A stretch of 64,000 nucleotides of DNA, taken from assembly GCA_016717855.1 (NCBI GenBank), contig JADKEV010000026.1, positions 47,298-111,297 of the forward strand. The letters are read 5' to 3'. The number at the start of each line of letters is the position of its first letter. Positions within the stretch are counted from its first letter, which is position 1. This DNA is from Betaproteobacteria bacterium. GTDB lineage: Bacteria > Pseudomonadota > Gammaproteobacteria > Burkholderiales > Casimicrobiaceae. Both the position numbers and the translations under genes were made by a program. Below are positions 54,157-62,886 of the stretch, in pieces. A model generated the notes under the pieces. The model searched no databases. It worked only from the letters and a program-made list of their open reading frames with translations, and was not told the DNA's origin.

Positions 54157-54712
54157 CGTCAGTCTTTCAGGAATCTGCGAGGCGGCCGCGCAACAACACG
54201 GCACCCGCGCCTTGTGGGCACGAGCGGCCTCGATCGGAAAAAGCTGGCAGGCGTCACAGAGTCCGCGCGATTCCAAATGCGCAAAGGACTCCTGGTTCGG
54301 ATTCGAGGCGTGGAGCCTCAACCGCGTAGGCGCGTAGAGCCAGGTTCGCCAAATGGCGACATCGACATGAACCCGGCACTAACGATGAATTCTTTGGGTG
54401 TTGCGGAGAATTCGCGAGAACGACTGGGAAGGGTCAGCGGCGATGCTCACATGGGGCGGCAAACTGCTTCAGGCCACCACAAGGATGCCGGACTATACAC
54501 GGAATGTTGCTGCGGCGCAATAATGTTCTGGCGGTCATGGCAACCGCGCGTTTGCGGACTGCTGCCCTGGGAGATCGAAGGAAGACACGAGGTAGAACTG
54601 CCGTCCCGGACTTGACGGGTCGCCTGCAGCCTTGATTTCCTTCGTCCGCTACCTGCTGCAAAAAGCGGATCGTCGCTAGAAAATGTCGTGGCGTTACTTG
54701 CTGGAGGTGCGC
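54157..54712. other. Intergenic region upstream of the second helicase
   Basis: I see no supported gene, repeat or strong hairpin in these 556 bases. They must hold the promoter of the helicase gene, and perhaps a long leader as in other cold-induced helicase genes. The base composition is less GC-rich than in the flanking genes. Confidence 0.4.
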
Positions 54713-55015
54713 ATGCCGGATCCCGTTGACTCTTTGGTGCTGGACCTCCTCGAGCGGATAGGTCCTGGCGCCAGGCCATACCCGGAAGTGATCGATACCT
54801 GGCGCACTTCGTGTCCCCGGCTTCCCGTTTGGGAGGAAGCGAATGCCTGCGAGTACATCGATCACCGGCGCGCGGAGGGTGTCGGCGCCCTGGTCTCGGT
54901 ATCGCCGTCGGGCCGCGCCGTCCTCACTGCGCAGCGCCCGACAAACTGGTCGATGCCAGGCGGCCCGGGCCCGGCCGGTGAAGGACTCGCTACATGTTCC
55001 GAAAAATCGGCATGA
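54713..55015 (+). CDS. Small conserved-looking protein of unknown function
   Basis: This 100-residue protein follows a GGAGGT ribosome site and starts MPDPVDSLVLDLLERIGPG. The stretch YPEVIDTWRTSCPRLPVWEEAN is compact and looks like a small winged-helix family I recall from other betaproteobacteria, but I cannot name it. The last 20 residues are Gly/Pro-rich, and the gene's 3' end overlaps the convergent LytTR gene by 26 bases, so the true end could be earlier if an indel is present. Confidence 0.6.
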   Translation: MPDPVDSLVLDLLERIGPGARPYPEVIDTWRTSCPRLPVWEEANACEYIDHRRAEGVGALVSVSPSGRAVLTAQRPTNWSMPGGPGPAGEGLATCSEKSA

Positions 55016-55754
55016 AGGTGAGGCTCACTGGCAGCGTCTCCGGCCGGTTCTTCAGCCTGATCGTGCCGCGGCCCGAGTCGTCCTTCGTGAGCGCGGCAAT
55101 CGCCTTCATGTTGACGATCGTGGAACGGTGGATCTGCTTGAATGTCGCGGGATCGAGGACCGCGAGCAGTTCGCGCACGGGCTTGCGAATGAGCGCCTCG
55201 CCCTCCGCGGTCATCACGACGGTGTACTTGTTGTCCGCCTGGAAATAGGCGACGTCGTCGACGGCGATGAGCCGGGTCTCCTTGCCGACGCTCGCGGTGA
55301 TCCACGTGAGCGCCGGCGTGCCCGGGACCGCCGGCAGCGTCGCGCGCAGTTGTTCGATGATCGCGGCAACGCTCGCGGGGTCCGGCACCTTGCCCCTCGC
55401 CTTGAGCCGCTCCACAGCAGCGGCGAGCCGCTTGGCCGTGACCGGTTTCAACAAGTAATCGACGGCGCCCCGCTCGAACGCATCGACCGCGTACTGGTTG
55501 TACGCCGTGACGAACACGATGTGCGTTGCCGGGCTTGCCTCCGCGGCCGCGGCCGCGACCTCGAGGCCGCCCAGGCCGGGCATGCGGATGTCGAGGAAGG
55601 CGACGTCCGGCCGATGCTCGGAGATAGCTTCCAGCGCAGAGCCGCCGTCCTCGCACACTGCCGCGATGTCGAGCTCGGGCCAGGCGCCGCGCAGGAGCGA
55701 CACGAGTTCTTCGCGCAGGAGCGATTCGTCTTCGGCGACGATGGCGGTTGTCAT
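54990..55754 (-). CDS. LytTR-family response regulator
   Basis: This 254-residue regulator has a receiver domain with phospho-acceptor Asp55 (VAFLDIRMPGLGG) and YLLKPV, and a C-terminal LytTR DNA-binding domain (about 150-250; VAYFQADNKYTVVMT, FKQIHRSTIVNM). LytTR regulators bind paired direct repeats. It is 40 bases after the sensor kinase gene, forming an operon. Targets are unknown; relatives control cell-wall, quorum or nutrient genes. Confidence 0.93.
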   Translation of the reverse strand: MTTAIVAEDESLLREELVSLLRGAWPELDIAAVCEDGGSALEAISEHRPDVAFLDIRMPGLGGLEVAAAAAEASPATHIVFVTAYNQYAVDAFERGAVDYLLKPVTAKRLAAAVERLKARGKVPDPASVAAIIEQLRATLPAVPGTPALTWITASVGKETRLIAVDDVAYFQADNKYTVVMTAEGEALIRKPVRELLAVLDPATFKQIHRSTIVNMKAIAALTKDDSGRGTIRLKNRPETLPVSLTFMPIFRNM

Positions 55755-55794
55755 GTGCTGTTGCCGGCTGGCATCCGGTCCGCGCGGCGATCTG

Positions 55795-57015
55795 TCACGC
55801 GGGGACGACGATCGTCGCCGCGACGCCCTTGGGGAAATTGGCGGCGATCGAGAACGACGCCGCGCCATCATAAACCAGCCGCAATCGCTCGCGGACATTC
55901 TTCAGGCCGATGCCGGTGCCCCCGCCATCCTCGCTGAAGCCGCGGCCGTCGTCGGCCACCGTGAGCGAAACGCGCCCCTGCGCTGCGCGCGCGAGGATCC
56001 AGATCGTGCCGCCTCCGGGCAGCGGCTCGAGGCCATGCTTGATCGCGTTCTCCACCAGGGTCTGCAGCATCATCGACGGGAGTGGCGTCGCCTGCAGCGG
56101 CTCGGGCACTTCGATCCGCACGTCGAGCCGGTCGCCCATCCGGATGCGCAGGATCTCGAGGTAGGCTTGCACGCGCTCGAGTTCCGCACCGAGGGTCGAC
56201 ATCGCGTTTCCGGTGCGCGGCATCGAACCGCGCAGGTATGTGATGAGGTTGCCGAGCATGCGGTCCGCCTTGGGCGGGTCGCTGCGCGTGAGGAGTTGCG
56301 CGCTCGCCAGCGTGTTGTAGAGGAAGTGCGGCTCGACCTGCGCGTGCAGCAGGCTGAGCTTCGCCACCGCCAGTTCCTTGTCGGTCGCGGTTTCGCGCGC
56401 CACCGCCTCCTCCCCCTTGCGCCGCTCCGCGATGCGCCTGGAGATCGCGCGCGTGATCGCCTCGGCATTCTCGAAATTCGTGCCGTCGTCCACGTGGAAC
56501 CAGTCGACCCAGGCGCCGCCTTCGGGCTCGCAGATCAGCGTGAGGCTGCCGGTGCCGTTGCCCGGCGCGATCGTCGCGTGCACGAGGTTGCGCCGCGCGC
56601 CCGCGGGACCGAACGCCAGCCGCCGACCCTGCTTGCCGCTCAGGTAGGGATCGATCCGCTTCACTCGCGCATGGACCTGCAGGCTGTCGCGCACGCTCTC
56701 GACGGAATCGACGTACGGCAGCTCGCGGATCGCGGCGTCGACCATGTCGAATGTTTCGGCCGCGGGAAACGGCAGCTCGATCCGCCGGCGATGGCGGCTG
56801 CCGAAGGTTGCCGCGCCGGGATTGTCCGCGAGAAACCGCACGCGGCGCACGTGCGAGTACGCGCGGACGATCACGACGGCCAACGCGATCAGCGCAAAGG
56901 GCGCGACATACGTCGCCCGGCGCTCGCCGATCGCGCCGGCCACCAGCATCATCGCGAAGAGCAGCAGAAAGGCCCAGGCGAAGCCGATGCGGAGCGTGAA
57001 GAACAGGGATTTCAT
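55795..57015 (-). CDS. LytS-type sensor histidine kinase with an unassigned middle domain
   Basis: This is a 406-residue kinase. Two N-terminal membrane spans (8-30 and 36-52) precede a domain of about 115 residues (78-195) with no PAS or GAF motif that I can see, then His_kinase with His230 in QVEPHFLYNTLASAQ and an ATPase domain with ENAIKHGLEPL and DDGRGF. It should phosphorylate the LytTR regulator downstream. The middle domain (ELPFPAAETFDMVDAAIRELP onward) looks like an alpha/beta START-like fold, which is a guess. Confidence 0.9.
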   Translation of the reverse strand: MKSLFFTLRIGFAWAFLLLFAMMLVAGAIGERRATYVAPFALIALAVVIVRAYSHVRRVRFLADNPGAATFGSRHRRRIELPFPAAETFDMVDAAIRELPYVDSVESVRDSLQVHARVKRIDPYLSGKQGRRLAFGPAGARRNLVHATIAPGNGTGSLTLICEPEGGAWVDWFHVDDGTNFENAEAITRAISRRIAERRKGEEAVARETATDKELAVAKLSLLHAQVEPHFLYNTLASAQLLTRSDPPKADRMLGNLITYLRGSMPRTGNAMSTLGAELERVQAYLEILRIRMGDRLDVRIEVPEPLQATPLPSMMLQTLVENAIKHGLEPLPGGGTIWILARAAQGRVSLTVADDGRGFSEDGGGTGIGLKNVRERLRLVYDGAASFSIAANFPKGVAATIVVPA

Positions 57016-57306
57016 TGCGAGCAGGATAGCAGGGGGCGGCGCGGCCCGCCGCCGCGATCCGACGAAATGGGGGAGGGCCGGCGTAAAACCGGGGACCTGG
57101 AGAGCGGGGCACCGCCGGCCCCGGTTGCCGCCGCTGTCGGACCGGCGCTGGTTCCCTTGCGGGGGTCCATGCCGCACTGCGCTTCACCGGCGACTCTCCC
57201 GCGTGCTTGCTGCGCACTATCGTTCCGTGTAGGCTCGGTAAAACGCAGCCTCGCCGGCGCCGCGAGCCAGTCCATTCCAGACGCCATCGTCAACACCGGG
57301 ACCGTG

Positions 57307-57771
57307 ATGCCTGCTTCCACCAATACCGCCGACGACCCTTTCGACCTCGCGCGTTTTCTGGAGGCGCAGACGGATACGTATGCGCAGGCAGCGCATGAGC
57401 TGCGCTCCGGACACAAGCGATCACACTGGATGTGGTTCATCTTCCCGCAGATCGACGGCCTCGCCGCCAGCGCGACGGCGCACCATTATGCGATCAAGAG
57501 CTTGCCGGAAGCCCGTGCGTACCTGCGGCATCCGGTGCTCGGCGCGCGGATCGCCGAGTGCGCCCGTATCGTCAACGGCCTCGATGGCCGTTCGGCGCGA
57601 CAGATATTCGGGACGCCCGACGACATGAAGTTCTGTTCCTCGATGACACTGTTCGAACTTGTCGCCGATCCCGGGTCGGAGTTTGCGGCCGCGCTGGACA
57701 AGTACTTCGCGGGCGCGCGCGACGCGAAAACCCTTGCGTTGTTGCGCACTGGCCCGGAGCCTCATGCCTGA
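57307..57771 (+). CDS. DUF1810 family protein
   Basis: This 154-residue protein matches DUF1810: DPFDLARFLEAQTDTYAQAAHELRSGHKRSHWMWFIFPQI at the start, then FGTPDDMKFCSSMTLFEL. The family is widespread in bacteria, soluble, without known enzymatic role. The ATG at 57307 is preferred over a GTG one codon earlier. Its end overlaps the next start by 8 bases, so the two are translated together. Confidence 0.92.
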   Translation: MPASTNTADDPFDLARFLEAQTDTYAQAAHELRSGHKRSHWMWFIFPQIDGLAASATAHHYAIKSLPEARAYLRHPVLGARIAECARIVNGLDGRSARQIFGTPDDMKFCSSMTLFELVADPGSEFAAALDKYFAGARDAKTLALLRTGPEPHA

Positions 57772-58207
57772 GCTCGTCTTCGTCTACGGCACGCTGAAGG
57801 AGGGCTTTCCCAACTTTCATGCCAACAAGGGCGCGCGGATTCCCGGCGTTTTTTTCACGGTCGAGCGCTTTCCGCTCTACCTGGTCGGCGAGCGCTGCAC
57901 GCCGTGGATGATCGACGATCCGGGACAGGGCGAGCGCATCGCGGGCGAACTGTTCGAAGTCGACGCTGGGGGGCTGGCGCGGATGGACGCGCTCGAAGGC
58001 ACGACAGAGCCCGACGGCTACCGGCGCCGAAGGATCGCCGTCGCGCCCCTTGCCGGCGAGGGCGCCGCGGCGATTGACGCCTGGGGATACCTGAAGGAAA
58101 CTCACCAGCTCGCGGGCGCCACGTTGCGCGCAGGACCATTGGCCGCGTACACGCCGGGTCACGCCGCCACGTACAGGCCGCGCGCCGCCCCCGGCGGCGC
58201 GGGTTAA
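57764..58207 (+). CDS. Gamma-glutamylcyclotransferase (AIG2-like) family protein
   Basis: This is a 147-residue GGCT-fold protein. FVYGTLKEGFPNFH is the conserved substrate-binding YGTL motif, and MDALEGTTEPDGYRRRRI holds the likely catalytic Glu. Members of this fold cyclise gamma-glutamyl amines or peptides and can degrade glutathione-type compounds. It starts inside the end of the DUF1810 gene (8-base overlap). Substrate not predictable. Confidence 0.9.
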   Translation: MPELVFVYGTLKEGFPNFHANKGARIPGVFFTVERFPLYLVGERCTPWMIDDPGQGERIAGELFEVDAGGLARMDALEGTTEPDGYRRRRIAVAPLAGEGAAAIDAWGYLKETHQLAGATLRAGPLAAYTPGHAATYRPRAAPGGAG

Positions 58208-58231
58208 CCAATGTCGATCGGAGCACCGGAA

Positions 58232-59470
58232 ATGAAGCCACTGCTTTTCACCAATGCCCGGGTGTTCGACGGCCACAGAGCGGACTGTCCCGGGGGCATG
58301 AACGTGCTGGTGGCCGACGGCCTGATCCGCGAGTGTTCGTCCGCGCCCATCGCCGCGCCCGGGGCGCGGGTGATCGACGTCGCCGGCCGCACGCTGATGC
58401 CGGGCCTGATCGACGCCCATGTCCACGCCTATGCCAGCGACGTGTCGATACAGAAGATCGAAGCCATGGGCGCGCCCTACCGCACCGCTCATGCGGTGCG
58501 CATGCTGGGCCACGCGCTGGACTGCGGTTTCACGACGGTGCGCGATGTCGGCGGCGGCGACTACTCGCTCTACAAGGCCATCGCGGACGGGCTGGTCCGC
58601 GCGCCGCGCTACTTCTATTCCGGCAAGATCCTGTCGATGACCGGCGGCCATGGCGACATGCGGCAGATCGAGGAGCGGCCGCATTACCACTCGATGTGCT
58701 CGTGCGGCATCTTCAACACCTTCGCCAAGGTCGCCGATGGCGTCGACGAATGCATCCGCGCCGCGCGCGAGGAATTGCGGCAGGGCGCGCACTGCATCAA
58801 GATCATGGGCTCGGGCGGCGTCGCCTCGCCCACCGATCCGATCTGGATGAACCAGTACCGCGAGGACGAGATCCGCGCCATCGTGCTGGAGACCGCGGAG
58901 CGGCGCAGCTATACCGCCGCGCACTGCCATCCGGCCAGCGCGATCCGCCGCTGCGCCGAGTTCGGCGTGCGCAGCATCGAGCACGGCACGCTGATCGACG
59001 ACGAGACCGCGCGCTTCGTCGCCGCCAGCGGCTCCTACGTCGTCCCGACCCTGGTCGTCATCTTCGCGCTGGTGGAACTGGGCCGCGAGCTGGGCTTTCC
59101 GCCGCAGAGCCAGGAGAAGGCGGAGTACGCGTTCAAGGAAGCCTTGTCCGGTCTGGACAAGATGCGCGGCGCCGGCGTCAAGGTGGGTTTCGGCACCGAT
59201 CTGCTGGGCAGCACGTACACGCGGCAATGCCGCGAGTTCACGATCCGCAGCGACGTGTTCACGCCGCTGGAAATCCTGCGCCAGGCCACGTCGGTCAACG
59301 CCGAGCTCATGCAGATGCAGGGCAAGCTGGGCTGCATCGCGCCCGGCGCGCACGCCGACCTGCTGGTGGTCGATGGCGATCCGCTCGCCGACATCGGCCT
59401 GCTCGCCGCCGACGGCGGGAAGCTGCGCGCCATCGTCCGCGCGGGCGAGCTGGTGAAGAACGAATTGTGA
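58232..59470 (+). CDS. Amidohydrolase, imidazolonepropionase-like
   Basis: This is a 412-residue metal-dependent hydrolase of the amidohydrolase superfamily. The N-terminal HxH motif is GLIDAHVHAYAS (near 67-78), the bridging Lys is in HCIKIMGSGG, the later metal His pair in TAAHCHPAS and IEHGTLID, and the catalytic Asp in VGFGTDLLG. Relatives are Xaa-Pro or Xaa-Arg dipeptidases and organophosphate hydrolases. An ATG at 58211 adds seven residues, but GGAG fits 58232 better. The substrate is open. Confidence 0.9.
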   Translation: MKPLLFTNARVFDGHRADCPGGMNVLVADGLIRECSSAPIAAPGARVIDVAGRTLMPGLIDAHVHAYASDVSIQKIEAMGAPYRTAHAVRMLGHALDCGFTTVRDVGGGDYSLYKAIADGLVRAPRYFYSGKILSMTGGHGDMRQIEERPHYHSMCSCGIFNTFAKVADGVDECIRAAREELRQGAHCIKIMGSGGVASPTDPIWMNQYREDEIRAIVLETAERRSYTAAHCHPASAIRRCAEFGVRSIEHGTLIDDETARFVAASGSYVVPTLVVIFALVELGRELGFPPQSQEKAEYAFKEALSGLDKMRGAGVKVGFGTDLLGSTYTRQCREFTIRSDVFTPLEILRQATSVNAELMQMQGKLGCIAPGAHADLLVVDGDPLADIGLLAADGGKLRAIVRAGELVKNEL

Positions 59471-59516
59471 GCATGCCGGCCGACCCGCGCGCCACCGTAA
59501 ATCGAAAGGAGCCGAC

Positions 59517-59837
59517 ATGAGCCGCTTCGTCATCGCCGCGTTCAAGCCGAAGCCCGGCATGCAGGATTCACTGCTCGCCGTCGTCGAAAAGCACTGGCGG
59601 GTGCTCCAGGCGCAAGGCCTGGTCACCGACCGCCCGCGCTACGCGATGCAGGCGGCCGACGGCACGATCGTCGAAGTCTTCGAGTGGCGCTCGGCCGACG
59701 CGGTCGAACAGGCGCACCGCAATCCCGCGGTCCTCGCGTTGTGGGCCGAATTCGAGGCCGCCTGCGAATACGTGCCCGTCTCGGCGCTGGCGGAGGCGCA
59801 GCACCCGTTCTCCGAGTTCCAGGCGCTGCCGTTCTGA
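59517..59837 (+). CDS. Small dimeric alpha-beta barrel-like protein
   Basis: This 106-residue protein has a strong AAAGGAG ribosome site and lies 46 bases after the amidohydrolase. It has a ferredoxin-like pattern (FVIAAFKPKPGMQDSLLAVVEKHWRVLQAQG, then GTIVEVFEWRSADAVEQAH), similar to ABM/EthD-type small monooxygenase-fold domains. It may act with the amidohydrolase, but no active site can be pointed out. Confidence 0.75.
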   Translation: MSRFVIAAFKPKPGMQDSLLAVVEKHWRVLQAQGLVTDRPRYAMQAADGTIVEVFEWRSADAVEQAHRNPAVLALWAEFEAACEYVPVSALAEAQHPFSEFQALPF

Positions 59838-59856
59838 CGCGCGCCAGGCGTTCCGT

Positions 59857-60279
59857 GTGAGCGACATGCTGACCTGGCAGTTGCTCGCGGATGCGGTGCT
59901 CTCGTTGCACGTCGCCATCGTCGTCTTCGTCGTCGGCGGCCTGGTCGTCATCGTTGCCGGCAATCTCGCTGGCTGGCGCTGGATCAACGCGCTGTGGTTC
60001 CGCGTGGCGCATCTGGCCGCGATCGCCATCGTGGCCGCCGAGGCGTGGTTCGGCGCCGTCTGTCCGCTGACGACTCTCGAGATGTGGCTGCGCGGCAAGG
60101 CCCGCGCCACGACCTATTCCGGCAGCTTCATCGAACACTGGCTGCAGCGCCTCCTGTACTACGACGCGCCGCCGTGGGCCTTCACGCTGGCTTACTCGCT
60201 GTTCGGGCTTGCCGTTGTTGCCGCGTGGTGGCGGTTTCCGCCGCGATCCGGGCGGCGCATGCCCAGGACGGGTGCCTGA
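59857..60279 (+). CDS. DUF2784 membrane protein
   Basis: This 140-residue protein has four membrane spans (for example SLHVAIVVFVVGGLVVIVAGNLAGW and HLAAIAIVAAEAWFG) and the DUF2784 signature CPLTTLEMWLRGKA, followed by YSGSFIEHWLQRLLYYDAP. Function unknown. The GTG at 59857 and an ATG three codons later are both usable starts. It follows the small barrel-like gene by 19 bases. Confidence 0.9.
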   Translation: MSDMLTWQLLADAVLSLHVAIVVFVVGGLVVIVAGNLAGWRWINALWFRVAHLAAIAIVAAEAWFGAVCPLTTLEMWLRGKARATTYSGSFIEHWLQRLLYYDAPPWAFTLAYSLFGLAVVAAWWRFPPRSGRRMPRTGA

Positions 60280-60391
60280 TCCCGCGGACGAGGAGGCCCG
60301 CCGCGGCGGCCGGTGCGCCCCCGCGGGTATTCCGGCGGGCGCATTCGTGGCAAACTCCTGCTCCGTGTCCATCCTGGCGGGAGCAGCGACG

Positions 60392-60667
60392 ATGTGCAGG
60401 AGCATCAAGACCTTGTTCAACTTCGATCCGCCCGCCACCGACGAAGAGATTCGCGCGGCATCGCTGCAATTCGTGCGCAAGCTGAGTGGCTTCAACAGTC
60501 CGTCGAAAGCCAATCAGCCGGCCTTCGACCAGGCCGTCCTTGACGTGGCGGCCATCGCCCGTACCCTGATCGCGGGATTGGTCACGACGGCCGAGCCGCG
60601 CAGCCGCGAAGTCGAGTTCGCGCGGGCGCGCGCCAGGTCGGCGGTCAGGTTTGGGATGCGCCGATGA
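60392..60667 (+). CDS. DUF2277 family protein
   Basis: This 91-residue protein starts MCRSIKTLFNFDPPATDEEI and has RKLSGFNSPSKANQPAFDQAV, the DUF2277 signature. It is small, soluble and basic at its end. GGGAG lies upstream of the ATG. Widespread in actinobacteria and proteobacteria; function unknown. Confidence 0.92.
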   Translation: MCRSIKTLFNFDPPATDEEIRAASLQFVRKLSGFNSPSKANQPAFDQAVLDVAAIARTLIAGLVTTAEPRSREVEFARARARSAVRFGMRR

Positions 60668-60719
60668 GCCCCGCCTTCCAGCGCCCAGGCGCGCCGACGC
60701 TTTGCATGGAGAGGCACCA

Positions 60720-61883
60720 ATGACTGATGCGACCCGCAGCCGCCTGGGCCACCTTCGCGAGGGACACTGGCCGGCGATGGGGCGGCGGGTGCGCATGGTG
60801 CCTGGCCGCGGCCGTGTCTGCGTCCTGGCGACCAGCGTCAGCGCGCAGGACGTCCGCGGCAGCGCGGACCATCCGCTCTTTCCTAACCGGATGCCCGGCT
60901 ACACGATATCGGTCTACCAGCAGTTGGGATTCAGCTCGTACAGCTTCCGGACGCGGCCCGCGCGGGTTGTCGAGGGCAGGTACACGCGGCTTCACTACTA
61001 CCTGAATGACCCGAAGCAGCACCCGGGCGGCCTGGCCATACGGCGCAACTACGAGAACGCGATCAAGTCCATCGGCGGCGAGGTCGTGCACTCCGACGAC
61101 AACGTCTCCGTGATGAGGGCAACGCACGGCGGCGCCGAGGTGTGGGCGGAAGTGCAGGCCTCCACCAAGGTCACCGGCCGCATCTACTTCGTGCACATCG
61201 TCGAGCGCACGCCGATGGCGCAGATGATCACGGCCGATGCCATGGCGGCTGCCATCGACCGGGACGGGTTCGTCGCGCTCGACGTCCACTTCGCGACTGC
61301 CAAGGCGGACATCCTGCCGGAGTCGGCGCCCCTCATCGACGAAATCGTGAAAATGCTGGCAAAGCGCGGCAGCCTGCGCGTCGGCGTCGAAGGGCATACG
61401 GACAACTCCGGGACGCCTGCGGGCAACAAGACCCTGTCCGAGGCGCGCGCCCGTTCGGTCGTCGGCGCGATCGCCGCCGGCGGCATCCAGCGCAACGCGC
61501 AGGAAACCGCCGCTGCCGCCGCTTCAGCTCATCAATCGGACGTTGCTGACGACACTGGTCTTCCCGGCGTTGGTGCTGGTCCTGCTGGCAGTGGCATCGT
61601 GAACCGCGGCAGCGCGGGCAGAACTCGCCGTCGCGCGAGCCCGCGCCGGCGCCCGGAGCAAACCTGCCGAGCGGGGGCACGCGATGAGCAGAGCTTCCGC
61701 GATGCGTTCACTGCACGACGAACTGCTGGCGAGGACGGATCGTCGACGCCGGCCTGCAGGGCATCGGCGCGCGCCTGGTCAGGGAGTTCGAGCGGAATGC
61801 CGAAATCCGGGGGTGCCGGACCTTCTACCTGTATACGTTCAGCTTCCAGGCGCCCGGCCTGTACCGCGCCCTGGGCTACGTGA
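60720..61883 (+). pseudogene. OmpA-family envelope protein (DUF4892-like plus OmpA), disrupted
   Basis: The middle is clear: QDVRGSADHPLFPNRMPGY starts a DUF4892-like domain, and LDVHFATAKADILPESAPL to VGVEGHTDNSGTPAGN is an OmpA peptidoglycan-binding domain. The signal peptide needs a shift near 60820-60830 to read LAAAVCVLATSVSAQD. The OmpA domain is cut near 61493, before its usual GRAxNRRVEL end, and the frame continues into unrelated sequence. An ATG at 60727 in another frame may be the true start. It may be a decayed gene or one carrying several sequence errors. Confidence 0.65.
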
Positions 61884-62014
61884 GCGCCTTCGAGCTGCGG
61901 GGTTTTCCGTCCGGCATCGTCAAGCATACGATGGTGCGCGAAGTCGCCTCATGCCCGGGAGACGGGGCGCCGCCGGGGGGTCGGCCCGCATCCACGCAGG
62001 GAGAGAGCACATGA
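61736..62014 (+). pseudogene. GNAT acetyltransferase, C-terminal fragment
   Basis: In one frame, DAGLQGIGARLVREFE (acetyl-CoA pyrophosphate loop region) continues through FYLYTFSFQAPGLYRALGYV to a TGA at 62012-62014, which overlaps the next gene's ATG as ATGA. This is the C-terminal half of a GNAT enzyme of the type with TFSFQAPGFY. Nothing upstream in any frame supplies the N-terminal half. It is a remnant, or a gene broken by a larger rearrangement. Confidence 0.6.
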
Positions 62015-62508
62015 CTACCGACACCTTCACGCCGCTGGACGGCGGCTGTACTTGCGGCGCCGTGCGCTACCGGATGCACATGCGGCCGCTGTTCGTCCAC
62101 TGCTGCCATTGCCGCTGGTGCCAGCGCGAGACCGGCGCCGCGTTCGCGCTCAACGCGATGATCGAGTCCGACCGCGTGAGCCTGCTCCAGGGCGAGCCCG
62201 AGGTGGTGCTCACGCCGTCCAACAGCGGCAAGGGGCAGAAGATCGCGCGCTGTCCGGTCTGCCGGATCGCGGTGTGGAGCAACTACGCGGGCGCCGGCGA
62301 CGCCGTGCGCTTCGTCCGCGTCGGCACGCTCGACGACCCCGACCGCCTGCCGCCCGACATTCACATCTTCACGGCGTCGAAACAGCCGTGGGTCGTGCTG
62401 CCGCCGGGGACGCCCGCGATGCCGGAGTATTACGACGCCAAAGAGCACTGGCCGCCGGAAAGCCTGGAGCGGCGGCGCATTCTGCGCGCGGCGCTGGCCC
62501 CAGAGTGA
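62011..62508 (+). CDS. GFA-family (glutathione-dependent formaldehyde-activating-like) protein
   Basis: This 165-residue protein has the Gfa zinc-binding layout: GGCTCGAVRYRM near 11-22, then HCCHCRWCQRETGAAF near 30-45, and RCPVCRIAVWS near 90-100. Most of the family are not proven formaldehyde enzymes, so only the fold and zinc sites are certain. A GGGAGAGAG stretch supplies the ribosome site. Confidence 0.92.
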   Translation: MTTDTFTPLDGGCTCGAVRYRMHMRPLFVHCCHCRWCQRETGAAFALNAMIESDRVSLLQGEPEVVLTPSNSGKGQKIARCPVCRIAVWSNYAGAGDAVRFVRVGTLDDPDRLPPDIHIFTASKQPWVVLPPGTPAMPEYYDAKEHWPPESLERRRILRAALAPE

Positions 62509-62577
62509 TACGACCCGTTCTTCGCGGCGCGGCTACGGTTGCAGCGGACGGCGCCAGTCTCCATCAGGGATCCAATC

Positions 62578-62886
62578 ATGCTTGAACTCAGGCCCACCTG
62601 CGAACATTGCAACGCCCCGTTGCCGCCGGACTCGACCGCCGCGATGATCTGCTCGTTCGAATGCACATTCTGCCGCGACTGCGTGGCAACGGTCCTGGGC
62701 GACGTCTGCCCGAATTGCGGCGGCGGATTCTGTTCGCGCCCGGTCCGGCCGGCGCGCAATCACAAGGGCGACAATTATCTGGCCAAGTACCCGGCCGCCG
62801 CGACGGTCCGGCACCGGCCCGTGGACCCGGCCGTGCACGCGCGATTCGCCGCCGCCCTGCGCGACGTTGCTCCGGAACGGCGTTGA
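62578..62886 (+). CDS. DUF1272 zinc-ribbon protein
   Basis: This is a 102-residue protein. LELRPTCEHCNAPLPPDSTAAMICSFECTFC followed by CPNCGGGF and RPARPxx-like RPVRPARNHKG match DUF1272. Four CxxC-type pairs could bind zinc. Function unknown. Its stop overlaps the next gene's probable TTG start (TTGA at 62883-62886). Confidence 0.93.
   Translation: MLELRPTCEHCNAPLPPDSTAAMICSFECTFCRDCVATVLGDVCPNCGGGFCSRPVRPARNHKGDNYLAKYPAAATVRHRPVDPAVHARFAAALRDVAPERR

Noticed and set aside
52375..54615. Long plus-strand open frame of 746 codons across the second helicase
   Set aside because: Antisense shadow of a helicase with all motifs intact.
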